In this document: piece after piece, positions 1-8,215 of the stretch
Position numbering within the stretch: position 1 is the stretch's first letter
Layout of the letters: the number at the start of each line of letters is the position of its first letter
Assembly (NCBI RefSeq): GCF_031599675.1
Contig: NZ_CP134223.1
Coordinates: 62,001 to 126,000, forward strand
Direction: 5' to 3'
From: Paenibacillus pedocola
GTDB lineage: Bacteria > Bacillota > Bacilli > Paenibacillales > Paenibacillaceae
Length of the DNA: 64,000 nucleotides
Program-made: the position numbers and the translations under genes
Notes under the pieces: model-generated
Seen by the model: only the letters and a program-made list of their open reading frames with translations
The model's database searches: none
Told to the model about the DNA's origin: nothing

Positions 1-292
1 TAACACACTTCTTGAGAAGGAAACGCTGGAACTTGATCAGATCAAAGAACTGATTGAGCAAGGGTACCTGACTGAGGATGGCAAACCGGAAGAAGTGCCT
101 GGGGTGACTCATGAAGCAGGAGAGCCAGTCATTGATTCTATTGGTGATGTGCGTGTTCGTATTCAGGGCAAAACCGATGATGATTCAGCTACACTGCCTG
201 ATCTGACCAAGGATATCCCGAACAAAACGGATTCCGAGGACGGAAATGATCCGAACGGCGGCAATAAAGACGGCGGCGGAAGCCTGGTCTAA
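1..292 (+). CDS. ftsH: ATP-dependent zinc metalloprotease FtsH, C-terminal end only
   Basis: The frame is open from base 2 to a TAA at 290-292 and enters from the left edge, so only about the last 96 residues are present. The first residues (LLEKETLEL, then IKELIEQG) match the end of the FtsH peptidase domain. After them comes a hydrophilic, Asp/Gly/Asn-rich tail ending in GGGSLV, typical of the disordered C-terminus of Firmicute FtsH. The AAA ATPase and HEXXH parts lie outside the window. FtsH is a membrane-bound quality-control protease. The gene is followed by a strong terminator, so it is not co-transcribed with nadA. The identity is supported by the B. subtilis-like order ftsH-coaX-hslO. 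Confidence 0.85.
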   Translation, partial: NTLLEKETLELDQIKELIEQGYLTEDGKPEEVPGVTHEAGEPVIDSIGDVRVRIQGKTDDDSATLPDLTKDIPNKTDSEDGNDPNGGNKDGGGSLV

Positions 293-325
293 GTTGCCCA
301 TGACCGAATAAAGAGTATACAGTCC

Positions 326-359
326 AACCGGAGAACCCATGGGTTCTCCGGTTTTTTTT
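326..359 (+). terminator. Rho-independent terminator of ftsH
   Basis: A 12-13 bp stem (arms 326-338 and 340-352) rich in G/C is followed directly by eight T. It lies 34 bases after the ftsH stop. The rest of the 311-base gap before nadA holds only AT-rich sequence and the nadA promoter. Confidence 0.9.
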
Positions 360-546
360 GTAATATAAGCATGGATATACCCGGGGTTCTATGTCTTTGT
401 GCAGCCTGTGCAGGGCGCTGCTGCTTGCCTGGTCACATTGACAGGGGGTGGAACGTTGTGTACATTAGTGATTAAATATTAAATAATAAATATACCTTGA
501 AATAGCAGAGCTGAGTGGCTTTGCATATCTGAATGCAGCGGGTAAC

Positions 547-555
547 TGGTATAAT
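547..555 (+). promoter_or_regulatory. Extended -10 promoter of the nadABC operon
   Basis: A perfect TATAAT (550-555) is preceded by TGG, giving the extended -10 motif TGNTATAAT. No good -35 hexamer lies at the usual distance. It is about 50 bases upstream of the nadA start. An NadR-type operator could be expected here from B. subtilis, but I could not identify one. Confidence 0.6.
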
Positions 556-603
556 GAATGTCCGGCTTTGATTAGCTATAAGAATTAAGGGGGAGAACAG
601 ACC

Positions 604-1542
604 GTGGAAGCTCTGGCGCTTGAGCGCAAGCAGGAACAGAACCGTGAACTTCGTGAGCGCCTCGAACAGCTTAAGAAGGAACGGAATGCAATTATTTTGG
701 CTCATTATTATCAGCGGGATGAAATTCAGGAGGTAGCGGATTTCCGGGGGGATTCTTTTTTACTGGCTCAAAAGGCAGCGGAGACCGATGCGGAGGTTAT
801 TGTATTCTGCGGTGTGCATTTCATGGGCGAAAGCGCCAAGATTCTTGCCCCGAACAAAACCGTACTGATTCCGGACGAACGTGCAGGCTGTCCTATGGCG
901 GATATGGTCAATGTGGATGGGCTCCGTAAGCTCAAGGCGCAGCATCCGAACGCCAAGGTGGTCACCTATATTAACTCGTCGGCTGAGATTAAGGCGGAAA
1001 CGGATATTTGCTGTACCTCGGCCAACGCCGTCAAGGTGATTGAATCGCTCGACGCGGAGGAAATCATCTGGGTGCCGGACAAGAACCTGGGCAATTATGT
1101 TCAGGAACAGACCGGTAAGAAGCTGATCATCTGGGAAGGCTATTGCAACACTCATGATATGCTCACGGTTAAAGATGTTATTGAAATGAGAGCCAAATAT
1201 CCGGAGGCAGAATTTGTGGTACATCCGGAATGCCGCCCTGAAGTAGTTGCGATGGGTGATTATGTAGGCAGCACCACCTCGATCATTGAGTATTGCCGGA
1301 AATCGGACCGCCGGCAGTTTATCGTTGGAACAGAGGACGGTACTGGCTACCAGCTGCGCAAAGACAGTCCGGATAAGGAATTCCACTTTGCGACAAAATT
1401 CCTTGTCTGCCCTAATATGAAAGTTAATAATCTAAAGAAACTGGTAAAATGCCTGGAGACGATGAAGCCGCAGATTTACGTACCGCCCGCTGTCGCCGAC
1501 AAAGCCAGAACCTCCCTAGAGCGCATGCTACAAGTCCGGTAG
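604..1542 (+). CDS. nadA: Quinolinate synthase NadA
   Basis: NadA condenses iminoaspartate with dihydroxyacetone phosphate to quinolinate, the second step of de novo NAD synthesis. The 312-residue product carries the three cysteines expected to hold the 4Fe-4S cluster: Cys96 (AGCPMADM), Cys181 (EGYCNTHD) and Cys269 (FLVCPNMK). The substrate-binding HYYQ motif is near residue 34. The GTG start has an AAGGGGGA ribosome site about ten bases upstream. It is the first gene of a nadA-nadB-nadC unit, whereas B. subtilis has nadB-nadA-nadC elsewhere on the chromosome. A perfect hairpin covers its stop codon. Confidence 0.96.
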   Translation: MEALALERKQEQNRELRERLEQLKKERNAIILAHYYQRDEIQEVADFRGDSFLLAQKAAETDAEVIVFCGVHFMGESAKILAPNKTVLIPDERAGCPMADMVNVDGLRKLKAQHPNAKVVTYINSSAEIKAETDICCTSANAVKVIESLDAEEIIWVPDKNLGNYVQEQTGKKLIIWEGYCNTHDMLTVKDVIEMRAKYPEAEFVVHPECRPEVVAMGDYVGSTTSIIEYCRKSDRRQFIVGTEDGTGYQLRKDSPDKEFHFATKFLVCPNMKVNNLKKLVKCLETMKPQIYVPPAVADKARTSLERMLQVR

Positions 1543-1550
1543 CATGCGCT
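1520..1550 (+). promoter_or_regulatory. Perfect hairpin across the nadA stop codon
   Basis: Arms 1520-1530 and 1540-1550 are exact 11-base reverse complements with a 9-base loop, and the nadA TAG is the first three bases of the right arm. The following bases are ACTCTTTCG, not a clear T run, so it is a poor terminator. It may protect the nadA message end or cause partial attenuation before nadB. Confidence 0.55.
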
Positions 1551-1581
1551 ACTCTTTCGTTGAAACAGGTGAAAAGCGGTC

Positions 1582-3198
1582 ATGATTCCACAATATTTAG
1601 TAGATTTCGATCTTCGTGAGCTCCCTACAGTAAAGACAGACTGCCTTGTAATCGGCTCGGGGATTGCCGGATTGTTCACAGCAATTAAAGCCAGTGAAGA
1701 CCGGAAGGTTATTATGATTACTAAGAAATCACTGATGGAGAGCAACACCCGGTATGCACAGGGCGGAATTGCTGCAGTATTCTCAGAAGATGATTCACCA
1801 GTCTACCACCGCCAGGACACCCTAATGGCTGGAGCGGGGCTTAACTCTTCCGCAGCAGTGGATGTATTGGTGCATGAAGGTCCTGAGGGTGTGCGTGAAC
1901 TGATCCGCCTCGGCACCATATTCGATAAGGAAAACGGTGTACTGGCTTTAACACAGGAAGCAGCACACAGCCACCGCCGTATCCTTCATGCTAATGGGGA
2001 TGCTACCGGCTATGAAATTGTCCGTGCACTCGCGGAACAAGTCCAGCAGCATGAGAATATTGAGATCTGGGATGACCATTTTGTTATAGATCTTATTACA
2101 GAGGGGGGAGAATGCGTTGGTGCGCTGGTGCAGCGTCTAGGCGGCGGAAGACTGTTCCTGCAAGCCGATGCCACGATTCTCTGCTCAGGGGGAGCGGGGC
2201 AACTGTACCGCTATACTACGAATCCCGAGGTTGCGACCGGGGATGGGGTAGCGATAGCCTACCGGGCCGGAGCCCATGTGCGGGATATGGAATTTATCCA
2301 GTTCCATCCGACAGCACTGAGTTATCCCGGAGCACCACGTTTCCTGATTTCCGAGGCTGTACGCGGTGAGGGAGCTGTCCTGCGCAATATTAATGGTGAA
2401 CGGTTCATGGAGCGTTATCATGAGCTGCTGGAATTGGCACCCCGTGACATCGTAGCCCGGGCGATTATCAGTGAGATGGAGCTCACCAAGTCAACCTTCG
2501 TATACCTCGACATTACACATGAGCCCGCGGATATGGTTAAACACCGGTTCCCGACAATTTATGAGACATGTATGAGTTACGGGCTCGATATTACAAGTGA
2601 TTGGATTCCTGTGGCTCCTGCTGCGCATTATATGATGGGGGGCATCAAGACTGATCTGAACGGAGAAAGCAATATCGCCCGGCTGTTTGCCTGCGGCGAG
2701 GTTTCTTCGACCGGAGTACAGGGAGCAAACCGCCTGGCCAGCAACTCTTTATCCGAAGCTATCGTATTTGGACGGCGGATTATTGAACGTATCCGCCAGC
2801 TTCCGCCGCTTGGCCGGGATATCGTATCCGCAGGGTGTGATGAAGGGCGGGTAGAATCACCGACCCAAGCTATAGTCGAACGTCGGCTTAAGCTGCAAAA
2901 GGTAATGGTGCGATATGCCGGTCTCCGGCGGAATGAGGAAATGCTGGAAAAAGGGCTGGAAGAACTAAAACGGCAGCTGCCGATTTTTGGCTCTGCTCTA
3001 ACCAAACGTGAGGAATATGAGTTTGCCAACATGCTTACCTGCTGCCTGCTGATCACAGAATCGGCTTTGGCGCGGCAGGAGAGTCGTGGAGCACATTACC
3101 GTGAGGATTATCCGCTAAGGGATGATGCGAAGTGGCAGAAACATTTGCTCCAGATTCGCGATCTCGGAATAGTGGAGGAATTAAGTGATGATGTTTAA
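1582..3198 (+). CDS. nadB: L-aspartate oxidase NadB
   Basis: NadB is the FAD enzyme that oxidises L-aspartate to iminoaspartate, which NadA then uses. The 538-residue protein has the dinucleotide fold GSGIAG at residues 25-30, the succinate dehydrogenase/fumarate reductase-type segment TRYAQGGIAAV, and the active-site region HYMMGGI. The C-terminal helical domain is present, and the length is normal. The ribosome site is weak (ACAGGTGA), which may make translation depend on nadA. Its last bases overlap the start of nadC. Confidence 0.96.
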   Translation: MIPQYLVDFDLRELPTVKTDCLVIGSGIAGLFTAIKASEDRKVIMITKKSLMESNTRYAQGGIAAVFSEDDSPVYHRQDTLMAGAGLNSSAAVDVLVHEGPEGVRELIRLGTIFDKENGVLALTQEAAHSHRRILHANGDATGYEIVRALAEQVQQHENIEIWDDHFVIDLITEGGECVGALVQRLGGGRLFLQADATILCSGGAGQLYRYTTNPEVATGDGVAIAYRAGAHVRDMEFIQFHPTALSYPGAPRFLISEAVRGEGAVLRNINGERFMERYHELLELAPRDIVARAIISEMELTKSTFVYLDITHEPADMVKHRFPTIYETCMSYGLDITSDWIPVAPAAHYMMGGIKTDLNGESNIARLFACGEVSSTGVQGANRLASNSLSEAIVFGRRIIERIRQLPPLGRDIVSAGCDEGRVESPTQAIVERRLKLQKVMVRYAGLRRNEEMLEKGLEELKRQLPIFGSALTKREEYEFANMLTCCLLITESALARQESRGAHYREDYPLRDDAKWQKHLLQIRDLGIVEELSDDV

Positions 3199-4063
3199 TG
3201 GATACAACGAAGAATTAGTGCAATTAATCAAGGGTTGGCTGCAGGAGGATGTCGGTTCGGGTGATATTACAACACGGACGACGATTCCCGCAGGACACGA
3301 ATCCAAGGGAATCATCCATGCGAAGGAAGCCGGTGTCATCTGCGGCCTGCCTGTGGCAGAGCTGGTTTTTGAAGTTGTGGATCCGTCGCTTGTCTTTACG
3401 GCACTGGTTCAAGAAGGCCAGAGCGTGGCAAAGGGAACGGTAATTGCGGAAGTAGAGGGAAGCACGCACGCAATTCTGACCGGGGAGCGGCTTGCGCTTA
3501 ACCTGATGCAGAGATTGTCCGGTGTTGCTTCACGGACAGCTGCTTTTGTAGAAGCGCTGAATGGTCTGCCTACACGGCTTGTTGATACCCGTAAGACTAC
3601 ACCGGGACACCGGATGCTGGAGAAGTACGCTGTCCGCGTTGGCGGCGGGGCGAACCACCGGTTCGGATTGTACGATGCTGTGATGATCAAGGATAATCAT
3701 ATCAAGGGAGCCGGAGGTATTCGTCAAGCTGTAGGCCGGGCCCGGGCGAATATACCGCATACCATGACCATTGAAGTGGAGACCGAGAGCCTGGAGCAGG
3801 TTGAGGAAGCTTTAGCTGCAGGAGCAGATATTATAATGCTGGACAATATGGCGCCTGAGCTGATGAAGGAAGCCGTTAGAAGAATTAAGACCAAATCACC
3901 GCATGTCAAAACCGAAGCTTCGGGGAATGTTTCCCTGGAGACTGTTCGCAGCATTGCTGAATCAGGCGTGGATGTGATTTCTGTTGGAAGGCTGACCTAT
4001 TCCTTCACTAGTCTGGACATCAGTCTGGATCTGAATGCCAAGAAGGAGGCGCCTCTCTCATGA
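3188..4063 (+). CDS. nadC: Nicotinate-nucleotide pyrophosphorylase (quinolinate phosphoribosyltransferase) NadC
   Basis: NadC makes nicotinate mononucleotide from quinolinate and PRPP, closing the de novo NAD branch. The sequence shows [12 protein letters not shown] near the N-terminus, the [13 protein letters not shown] active-site segment, and KDNHI. GTG 3185, ATG 3188 and ATG 3191 are all in frame; GGAGG at 3174-3178 best fits 3185 or 3188. The start lies inside nadB, so the two genes are probably translationally coupled. The product is about 291 residues, normal for the family. Its TGA overlaps the coaX ATG. Confidence 0.95.
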   Translation: MMFNGYNEELVQLIKGWLQEDVGSGDITTRTTIPAGHESKGIIHAKEAGVICGLPVAELVFEVVDPSLVFTALVQEGQSVAKGTVIAEVEGSTHAILTGERLALNLMQRLSGVASRTAAFVEALNGLPTRLVDTRKTTPGHRMLEKYAVRVGGGANHRFGLYDAVMIKDNHIKGAGGIRQAVGRARANIPHTMTIEVETESLEQVEEALAAGADIIMLDNMAPELMKEAVRRIKTKSPHVKTEASGNVSLETVRSIAESGVDVISVGRLTYSFTSLDISLDLNAKKEAPLS

Positions 4064-4827
4064 TACTGGCGGTCGATATCGGCAATACCAATATTGTGCT
4101 CGGTGTTTACCGGAAGCGTGAGCTGCTGCACCATTTCCGGCTCAGCACTGCGCGTCAATCTACGGCCGATGAATATGGCGTGCTGATTCATAATTTGTTC
4201 CATATGTCGAACATATCGTTTAAAGATGTGGAGGGCGTAATTATCTCCTCTGTTGTCCCTCCACTTGTCCAAGTAATCGTTGAGATGTGTGTAAAGTATA
4301 TCGGCAAAGATCCGCTGCTGGTTGGTCCCGGAATCAAGACCGGTCTTAATCTGCGTTATGAAAACCCCCGTGAAGTAGGGGCTGACCGGATTGTGAATGC
4401 TGTTGCGGCTATTGAACAGTACAAATGCCCGCTAGTGGTCGTGGACTTCGGGACTGCAACTACATTCGACTGTATTGATGCCGGTGCCAATTATCTTGGC
4501 GGGGCCATTGTACCGGGGCTCGGTATTTCCACCGAGGCCCTGTATCAGCGGGCATCCAAACTGCCGAGAATCGAGCTGGAGAAACCCAAGAAGGTAATTG
4601 GGCGCAATACGGTGCATGCCATGCAAGCCGGGATTATTTTTGGTTATGCCGGCCAGGTTGAGGGAATCGTACGGAGAATCAAGCAGGAAATGAATGCGCC
4701 GGTACTGAAGGTCATAGCAACAGGCGGGCTTGCAACGCTTATTGCCGGGGAGACGGACTGTATAGATGAAGTTAATCCTATGCTGACACTTGAAGGCCTG
4801 CGTATTATTTATGACCGTAACCAATAA
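4060..4827 (+). CDS. coaX: Type III pantothenate kinase CoaX
   Basis: CoaX phosphorylates pantothenate, the first step of coenzyme A synthesis. It is a member of the ASKHA fold with the N-terminal phosphate-binding motif DIGNTN (residues 6-11), the VGADRIVN motif and [11 protein letters not shown]. Length 255 residues is typical. The start overlaps the nadC stop as ATGA and has AAGGAGG upstream. In B. subtilis coaX directly follows ftsH; here the three nad genes sit between them, making a combined NAD/CoA cofactor operon. Confidence 0.96.
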   Translation: MILAVDIGNTNIVLGVYRKRELLHHFRLSTARQSTADEYGVLIHNLFHMSNISFKDVEGVIISSVVPPLVQVIVEMCVKYIGKDPLLVGPGIKTGLNLRYENPREVGADRIVNAVAAIEQYKCPLVVVDFGTATTFDCIDAGANYLGGAIVPGLGISTEALYQRASKLPRIELEKPKKVIGRNTVHAMQAGIIFGYAGQVEGIVRRIKQEMNAPVLKVIATGGLATLIAGETDCIDEVNPMLTLEGLRIIYDRNQ

Positions 4828-4867
4828 AGATAAAGAAGCCTGAACGAGGCTAAGAGAGTGGAGGGAT

Positions 4868-5761
4868 ATGCACCCAATGGAAACAAAAAAAGACCGGCTG
4901 ATCCGGGGGACTGCACTGGACGGAAGAGTCCGGGCATTTGCTGTCCGCACGACAGCACTCGTTGATGAATTGCGGCGCAGACATGATACGTACCCGACGG
5001 CTACAGCCGCACTGGGCCGTACAGTAACCGCAGCAGCCATGATGGGCGCTATGCTTAAAGGAGAAGAGAAGCTGGCTATTATGGTCAAAGGCAACGGCCC
5101 GATTGGACAGATTACGGCTGAATCGAATGCTCTTGGGGAAGTGCGTGGCTACGTGAGCAATCCGCATGTGCATCTGCCCAGCAACAGTCTTGGCAAACTG
5201 GATGTGGCCGGTGCTGTAGGCACCGAAGGATTTATTGATGTGAGCAAGGATTTGGGGATGAAGGAGCCTTATCGCGGAAGCGTACCTATTATTTCAGGTG
5301 AGCTTGGCGATGATTTCACCTACTACTTTGCCGTTTCCGAGCAGACACCGGCGGCGGTCGGGCTGGGTGTATTGGTGGAACCGGATAACTCTGTGAGTGT
5401 TGCCGGAGGATTTATCATCCAGCTGCTTCCAGGTCTTACCGATGCTGAAATTACTGAGATTGAACAGGCAGTAGGCGCTATGCCATCTGTTACTACCCTG
5501 CTTGATCAGGGACTTGAACCTGAGGAAATGCTGCGCTATCTTTTACCGGATGCCATAGTACTGGATGAACTGGATATTAATTTTGTCTGCCAATGCTCGC
5601 GGGAGCGGGTGGAACAAACATTGGTCAGTCTGGGCCAGCACGAGCTGGAGCGTTTAATCGAAGAAGACGATCAGGCGGAGGTTGTATGTCATTTCTGCAA
5701 CGAGGCCTATTTATTTAATAAGGATGAACTTCAGGTTATCCTGGATCAAGCGAGATCGTAG
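4868..5761 (+). CDS. hslO: Redox-regulated chaperone Hsp33
   Basis: Hsp33 is a cytoplasmic holdase switched on by oxidation of a zinc-binding cysteine centre. The four zinc ligands are visible as CQC at 241/243 and CHFC at 274/277, separated by a charged linker. The 297-residue length and the N-terminal RGTALDGRVRAFAVRTT segment are typical. ATG 4868 has a GTGGAGGG site close upstream; an in-frame ATG at 4877 is an alternative. The gene lies in the conserved coaX-hslO-foldase-cysK order. Confidence 0.95.
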   Translation: MHPMETKKDRLIRGTALDGRVRAFAVRTTALVDELRRRHDTYPTATAALGRTVTAAAMMGAMLKGEEKLAIMVKGNGPIGQITAESNALGEVRGYVSNPHVHLPSNSLGKLDVAGAVGTEGFIDVSKDLGMKEPYRGSVPIISGELGDDFTYYFAVSEQTPAAVGLGVLVEPDNSVSVAGGFIIQLLPGLTDAEITEIEQAVGAMPSVTTLLDQGLEPEEMLRYLLPDAIVLDELDINFVCQCSRERVEQTLVSLGQHELERLIEEDDQAEVVCHFCNEAYLFNKDELQVILDQARS

Positions 5762-5769
5762 GGCATGCG

Positions 5770-6714
5770 ATGATGACTAGACAGGAGCGCGTGCTGCGCA
5801 ATGCCGTTGTCATACTTGCTGTCGGCACTTTAGTCCTTGGAGGGCTGCTCTTTTGGAGTCTGCGGGCCATGTACATTCTGAAGGGTGAGGCTGCTGAGGG
5901 TGAATCCGCTGATATCGCCAGCGCAGGCGGACAGCCGGTAACGGACCGGGAATGGATAGATGAACTCAAAAAAAAGCACGGTGATGAGGTGCTTCTGGGT
6001 ATACTCAATCACATTGTAGTCGATAAGGAAGCCAAGGCGCTTGGCATTACCGTGACAGATACAGACATCGAGCAGGAACTTCAGCGCAGTATGGCTGGTT
6101 ATGGCTCAGAGGAACAGTATTACACGCAAATGCGGTCTGAGCTGGGACTTTCCCGTCAGGAGGTGCGTGAGGAGGCGGTTTACCGGCTCACTCTCCAGGC
6201 GGTGGCCACAAAGGACGTTATAATCAGTGAATCGGCAATCGATGATTATTTAGCGGAGAATTCCGCACGCTTCACACCCAAGAAGCAAATGCAGCTCTCG
6301 ATGATCAAGGTGGAGACTTACGATGAGGCAGACCATGTGATGGACCGGCTGGAGCAGGGAGAGGATTTTGCCGCTGTAGCCAAGGAGGTCTCCATCGACA
6401 CCGAGAGCAGGGAGCACGGAGGCAGCATCGGAATGGTGGAGGAGGATGACCCTTTCTGGCCTGGGGATCTGCTGCAAACGGCTGCAGGACTTGAGGCGGG
6501 CGATATCGCCGGGCCGCTGCAGACCGGTGAAGCTTATGCCGTAATCCGGCTGGAGAAAATGATTGATCCCCCTAAACCGGATGAGGCGGAAATCCGGGAG
6601 CAGGTACGCCGGGAGCTGGCACTGGAGCAGGCTGCCCCGTTACAGCAGGTAGAAAGCGATCTGCGTACTAAATATGACACAGCGATATATATTGACAACG
6701 GCCTGCAAGATTGA
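5770..6714 (+). CDS. Membrane-anchored PpiC-type peptidyl-prolyl isomerase (PrsA-like)
   Basis: A 314-residue protein with a short cytoplasmic N-terminus, one membrane helix at about residues 10-31, a SurA-like N-terminal helical region, and a parvulin (PpiC) domain at about 165-265 with GGSIGMVEED and GPLQTGEAYAVIRL. It should fold secreted proteins outside the membrane. Unlike PrsA it has no lipobox, so it is held by an uncleaved helix. It corresponds in position to B. subtilis yacD. The ribosome site is weak and only nine bases separate it from hslO. Confidence 0.85.
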   Translation: MMTRQERVLRNAVVILAVGTLVLGGLLFWSLRAMYILKGEAAEGESADIASAGGQPVTDREWIDELKKKHGDEVLLGILNHIVVDKEAKALGITVTDTDIEQELQRSMAGYGSEEQYYTQMRSELGLSRQEVREEAVYRLTLQAVATKDVIISESAIDDYLAENSARFTPKKQMQLSMIKVETYDEADHVMDRLEQGEDFAAVAKEVSIDTESREHGGSIGMVEEDDPFWPGDLLQTAAGLEAGDIAGPLQTGEAYAVIRLEKMIDPPKPDEAEIREQVRRELALEQAAPLQQVESDLRTKYDTAIYIDNGLQD

Positions 6715-6956
6715 TAATATGAGGTTAAATGTAAAACCTACCGTTTTAGTCGGGAATAACCGGCGGCGGATTACACAAAATGGCCGCCTTACAGCGTTAT
6801 AACTTGACGCTGCGGTATTGAATATCCTGGTGCAGACTCATCGTCCCCTTGAGAGATAAGCCGCAATACATCAAACACCCGGAATTACATGCTGAAGACT
6901 TATGTCACAAGTTATGCACTCATAGATTATTAAATATTCCAAGGAGGTTTTTGCTC

Positions 6957-7895
6957 ATGGCTAAAGTCGTCAACAGCGTAACAGATTTGATCGGTGGCAC
7001 ACCGCTTGTTCGTTTGAATCGGATCACTCCCGAAGGTTCCGCAGATATCTACTTGAAGCTGGAATACCAAAACCCGGGTTCCAGCGTTAAAGACCGTATT
7101 GCCCTCAGCATTGTTGAAGAAGCTGAGAAGGATGGTCTTCTGAAACCGGGCGGAACGATTGTAGAAGCTACCAGCGGTAACACTGGTATCGGCTTAGCAC
7201 TTGTTGCAGCTGCCAAAGGCTACAAGGCAGTTATTGTTATGCCTGAAACGATGAGCCTTGAGCGCCGTAACCTGCTTCGCGCTTACGGTGCTGAACTCGT
7301 ACTGACTCCGGGATCGGAAGGTATGAACGGTGCGGTTAAGAAAGCCGAGCAGATTTTGGCCGAGAATCCGGATTACTTCCTTGCTGAGCAGTTTAAGAAC
7401 AAAGCTAACCTGAAGATTCACCTGGAAACAACCGGTCCTGAAATCGTAGAAGCGATTGAATCGATCGGTGGACCATTGGATGCGTTCGTTGCAGGCGTAG
7501 GTACTGGCGGAACCATCTCCGGTGCCGGCGAAGTACTGAAGAAGCAATATCCTGATGTGAAGATTTATGCGGTAGAGCCCGCTGCTTCACCTATTCTGGC
7601 CGGCGGCAAACCAGGCCCGCACAAAATCCAAGGGATTGGCGCTAACTTCATTCCGGATATCCTGAACCAGAACATTTATGATGAGATCATTCATGTGGAA
7701 AACGACGAAGCCTTCGAAACTGCACGCCGTGTTGCCAAAGAAGAAGGCGTGTTGTCCGGTATTTCTTCCGGTGCCGCTGTATTTGCAGCGCTTAAAGTAG
7801 CCAAAGAGCTGGGAGCAGGCAAAAAAGTCGTTGTCATTATTCCAAGTAACGGCGAACGCTACCTTAGCACTCCGCTGTATAACTTCGAAGTATAA
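6957..7895 (+). CDS. cysK: Cysteine synthase A (O-acetylserine sulfhydrylase)
   Basis: CysK makes L-cysteine from O-acetylserine and sulfide using PLP. The 312-residue protein has the PLP lysine in NPGSSVKDR (Lys45), the substrate loop TSGNTG, and the phosphate loop GTGGTISG. Longer in-frame starts exist upstream, but AAGGAGG at 6941-6947 fits ATG 6957 and homologues begin here. The 242-base upstream gap contains two small inverted repeats (GGCGGC/GCCGCC around 6763-6788 and CAGCGT/ACGCTG at 6792-6812). No S-box, T-box or clear CymR site was found. Confidence 0.96.
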   Translation: MAKVVNSVTDLIGGTPLVRLNRITPEGSADIYLKLEYQNPGSSVKDRIALSIVEEAEKDGLLKPGGTIVEATSGNTGIGLALVAAAKGYKAVIVMPETMSLERRNLLRAYGAELVLTPGSEGMNGAVKKAEQILAENPDYFLAEQFKNKANLKIHLETTGPEIVEAIESIGGPLDAFVAGVGTGGTISGAGEVLKKQYPDVKIYAVEPAASPILAGGKPGPHKIQGIGANFIPDILNQNIYDEIIHVENDEAFETARRVAKEEGVLSGISSGAAVFAALKVAKELGAGKKVVVIIPSNGERYLSTPLYNFEV

Positions 7896-7912
7896 TTATT
7901 GAAATTTCTTAT

Positions 7913-7958
7913 AAGAGTCTTCCTCTCCGCTCATTCAGGGATAGTGAAGGCTCTTTTT
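7913..7958 (+). terminator. Rho-independent terminator of cysK
   Basis: An imperfect stem (AAGAGTCTTC at 7913-7922 with GAAGGCTCTT) and a long loop is followed by six T. It starts 18 bases after the cysK stop and separates cysK from the folate operon. Confidence 0.75.
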
Positions 7959-8115
7959 TGTGCATGCTGTTAGAAGAGACGATGTGGCGATATTCAGAGC
8001 TGTTGATGCGTTTTGAATGCGAGAATAAGCTTTATTTTACATAAATCCAATCTTCGGGGTTTTCAAAGCGTCCTGAAGTACAGTATACTGACAGGCAATA
8101 AACGATGATAACCAT

Positions 8116-8209
8116 GTAAGCTTCACAAAACTTAAGCGAATGCTTACGAAGCGAGTTTTGTTGTGTAGAACCATCAAAGAAGTTGCAGCTTCGCAAAACT
8201 TTAAGGAGG
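8116..8209 (+). promoter_or_regulatory. Repeat-rich leader of the folate operon with alternative pairing
   Basis: GTAAGC (8116-8121) is complementary to GCTTAC (8142-8147). CAAAACT occurs twice (8126-8132 and 8194-8200), and AGTTTTG (8154-8160) can pair with either copy. The second copy ends two bases before the AAGGAGG ribosome site (8203-8209) of pabB. The helices are mutually exclusive, as in attenuators or riboswitch-like leaders, but no known riboswitch core was recognised. It may instead be a repeated intergenic element. Confidence 0.45.
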
Positions 8210-8215
8210 ATGGCT

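Noticed and set aside
6715..6956. Possible SAM (S-box) or T-box riboswitch before cysK.
   Set aside because: No conserved core of either family could be found, only two short inverted repeats.
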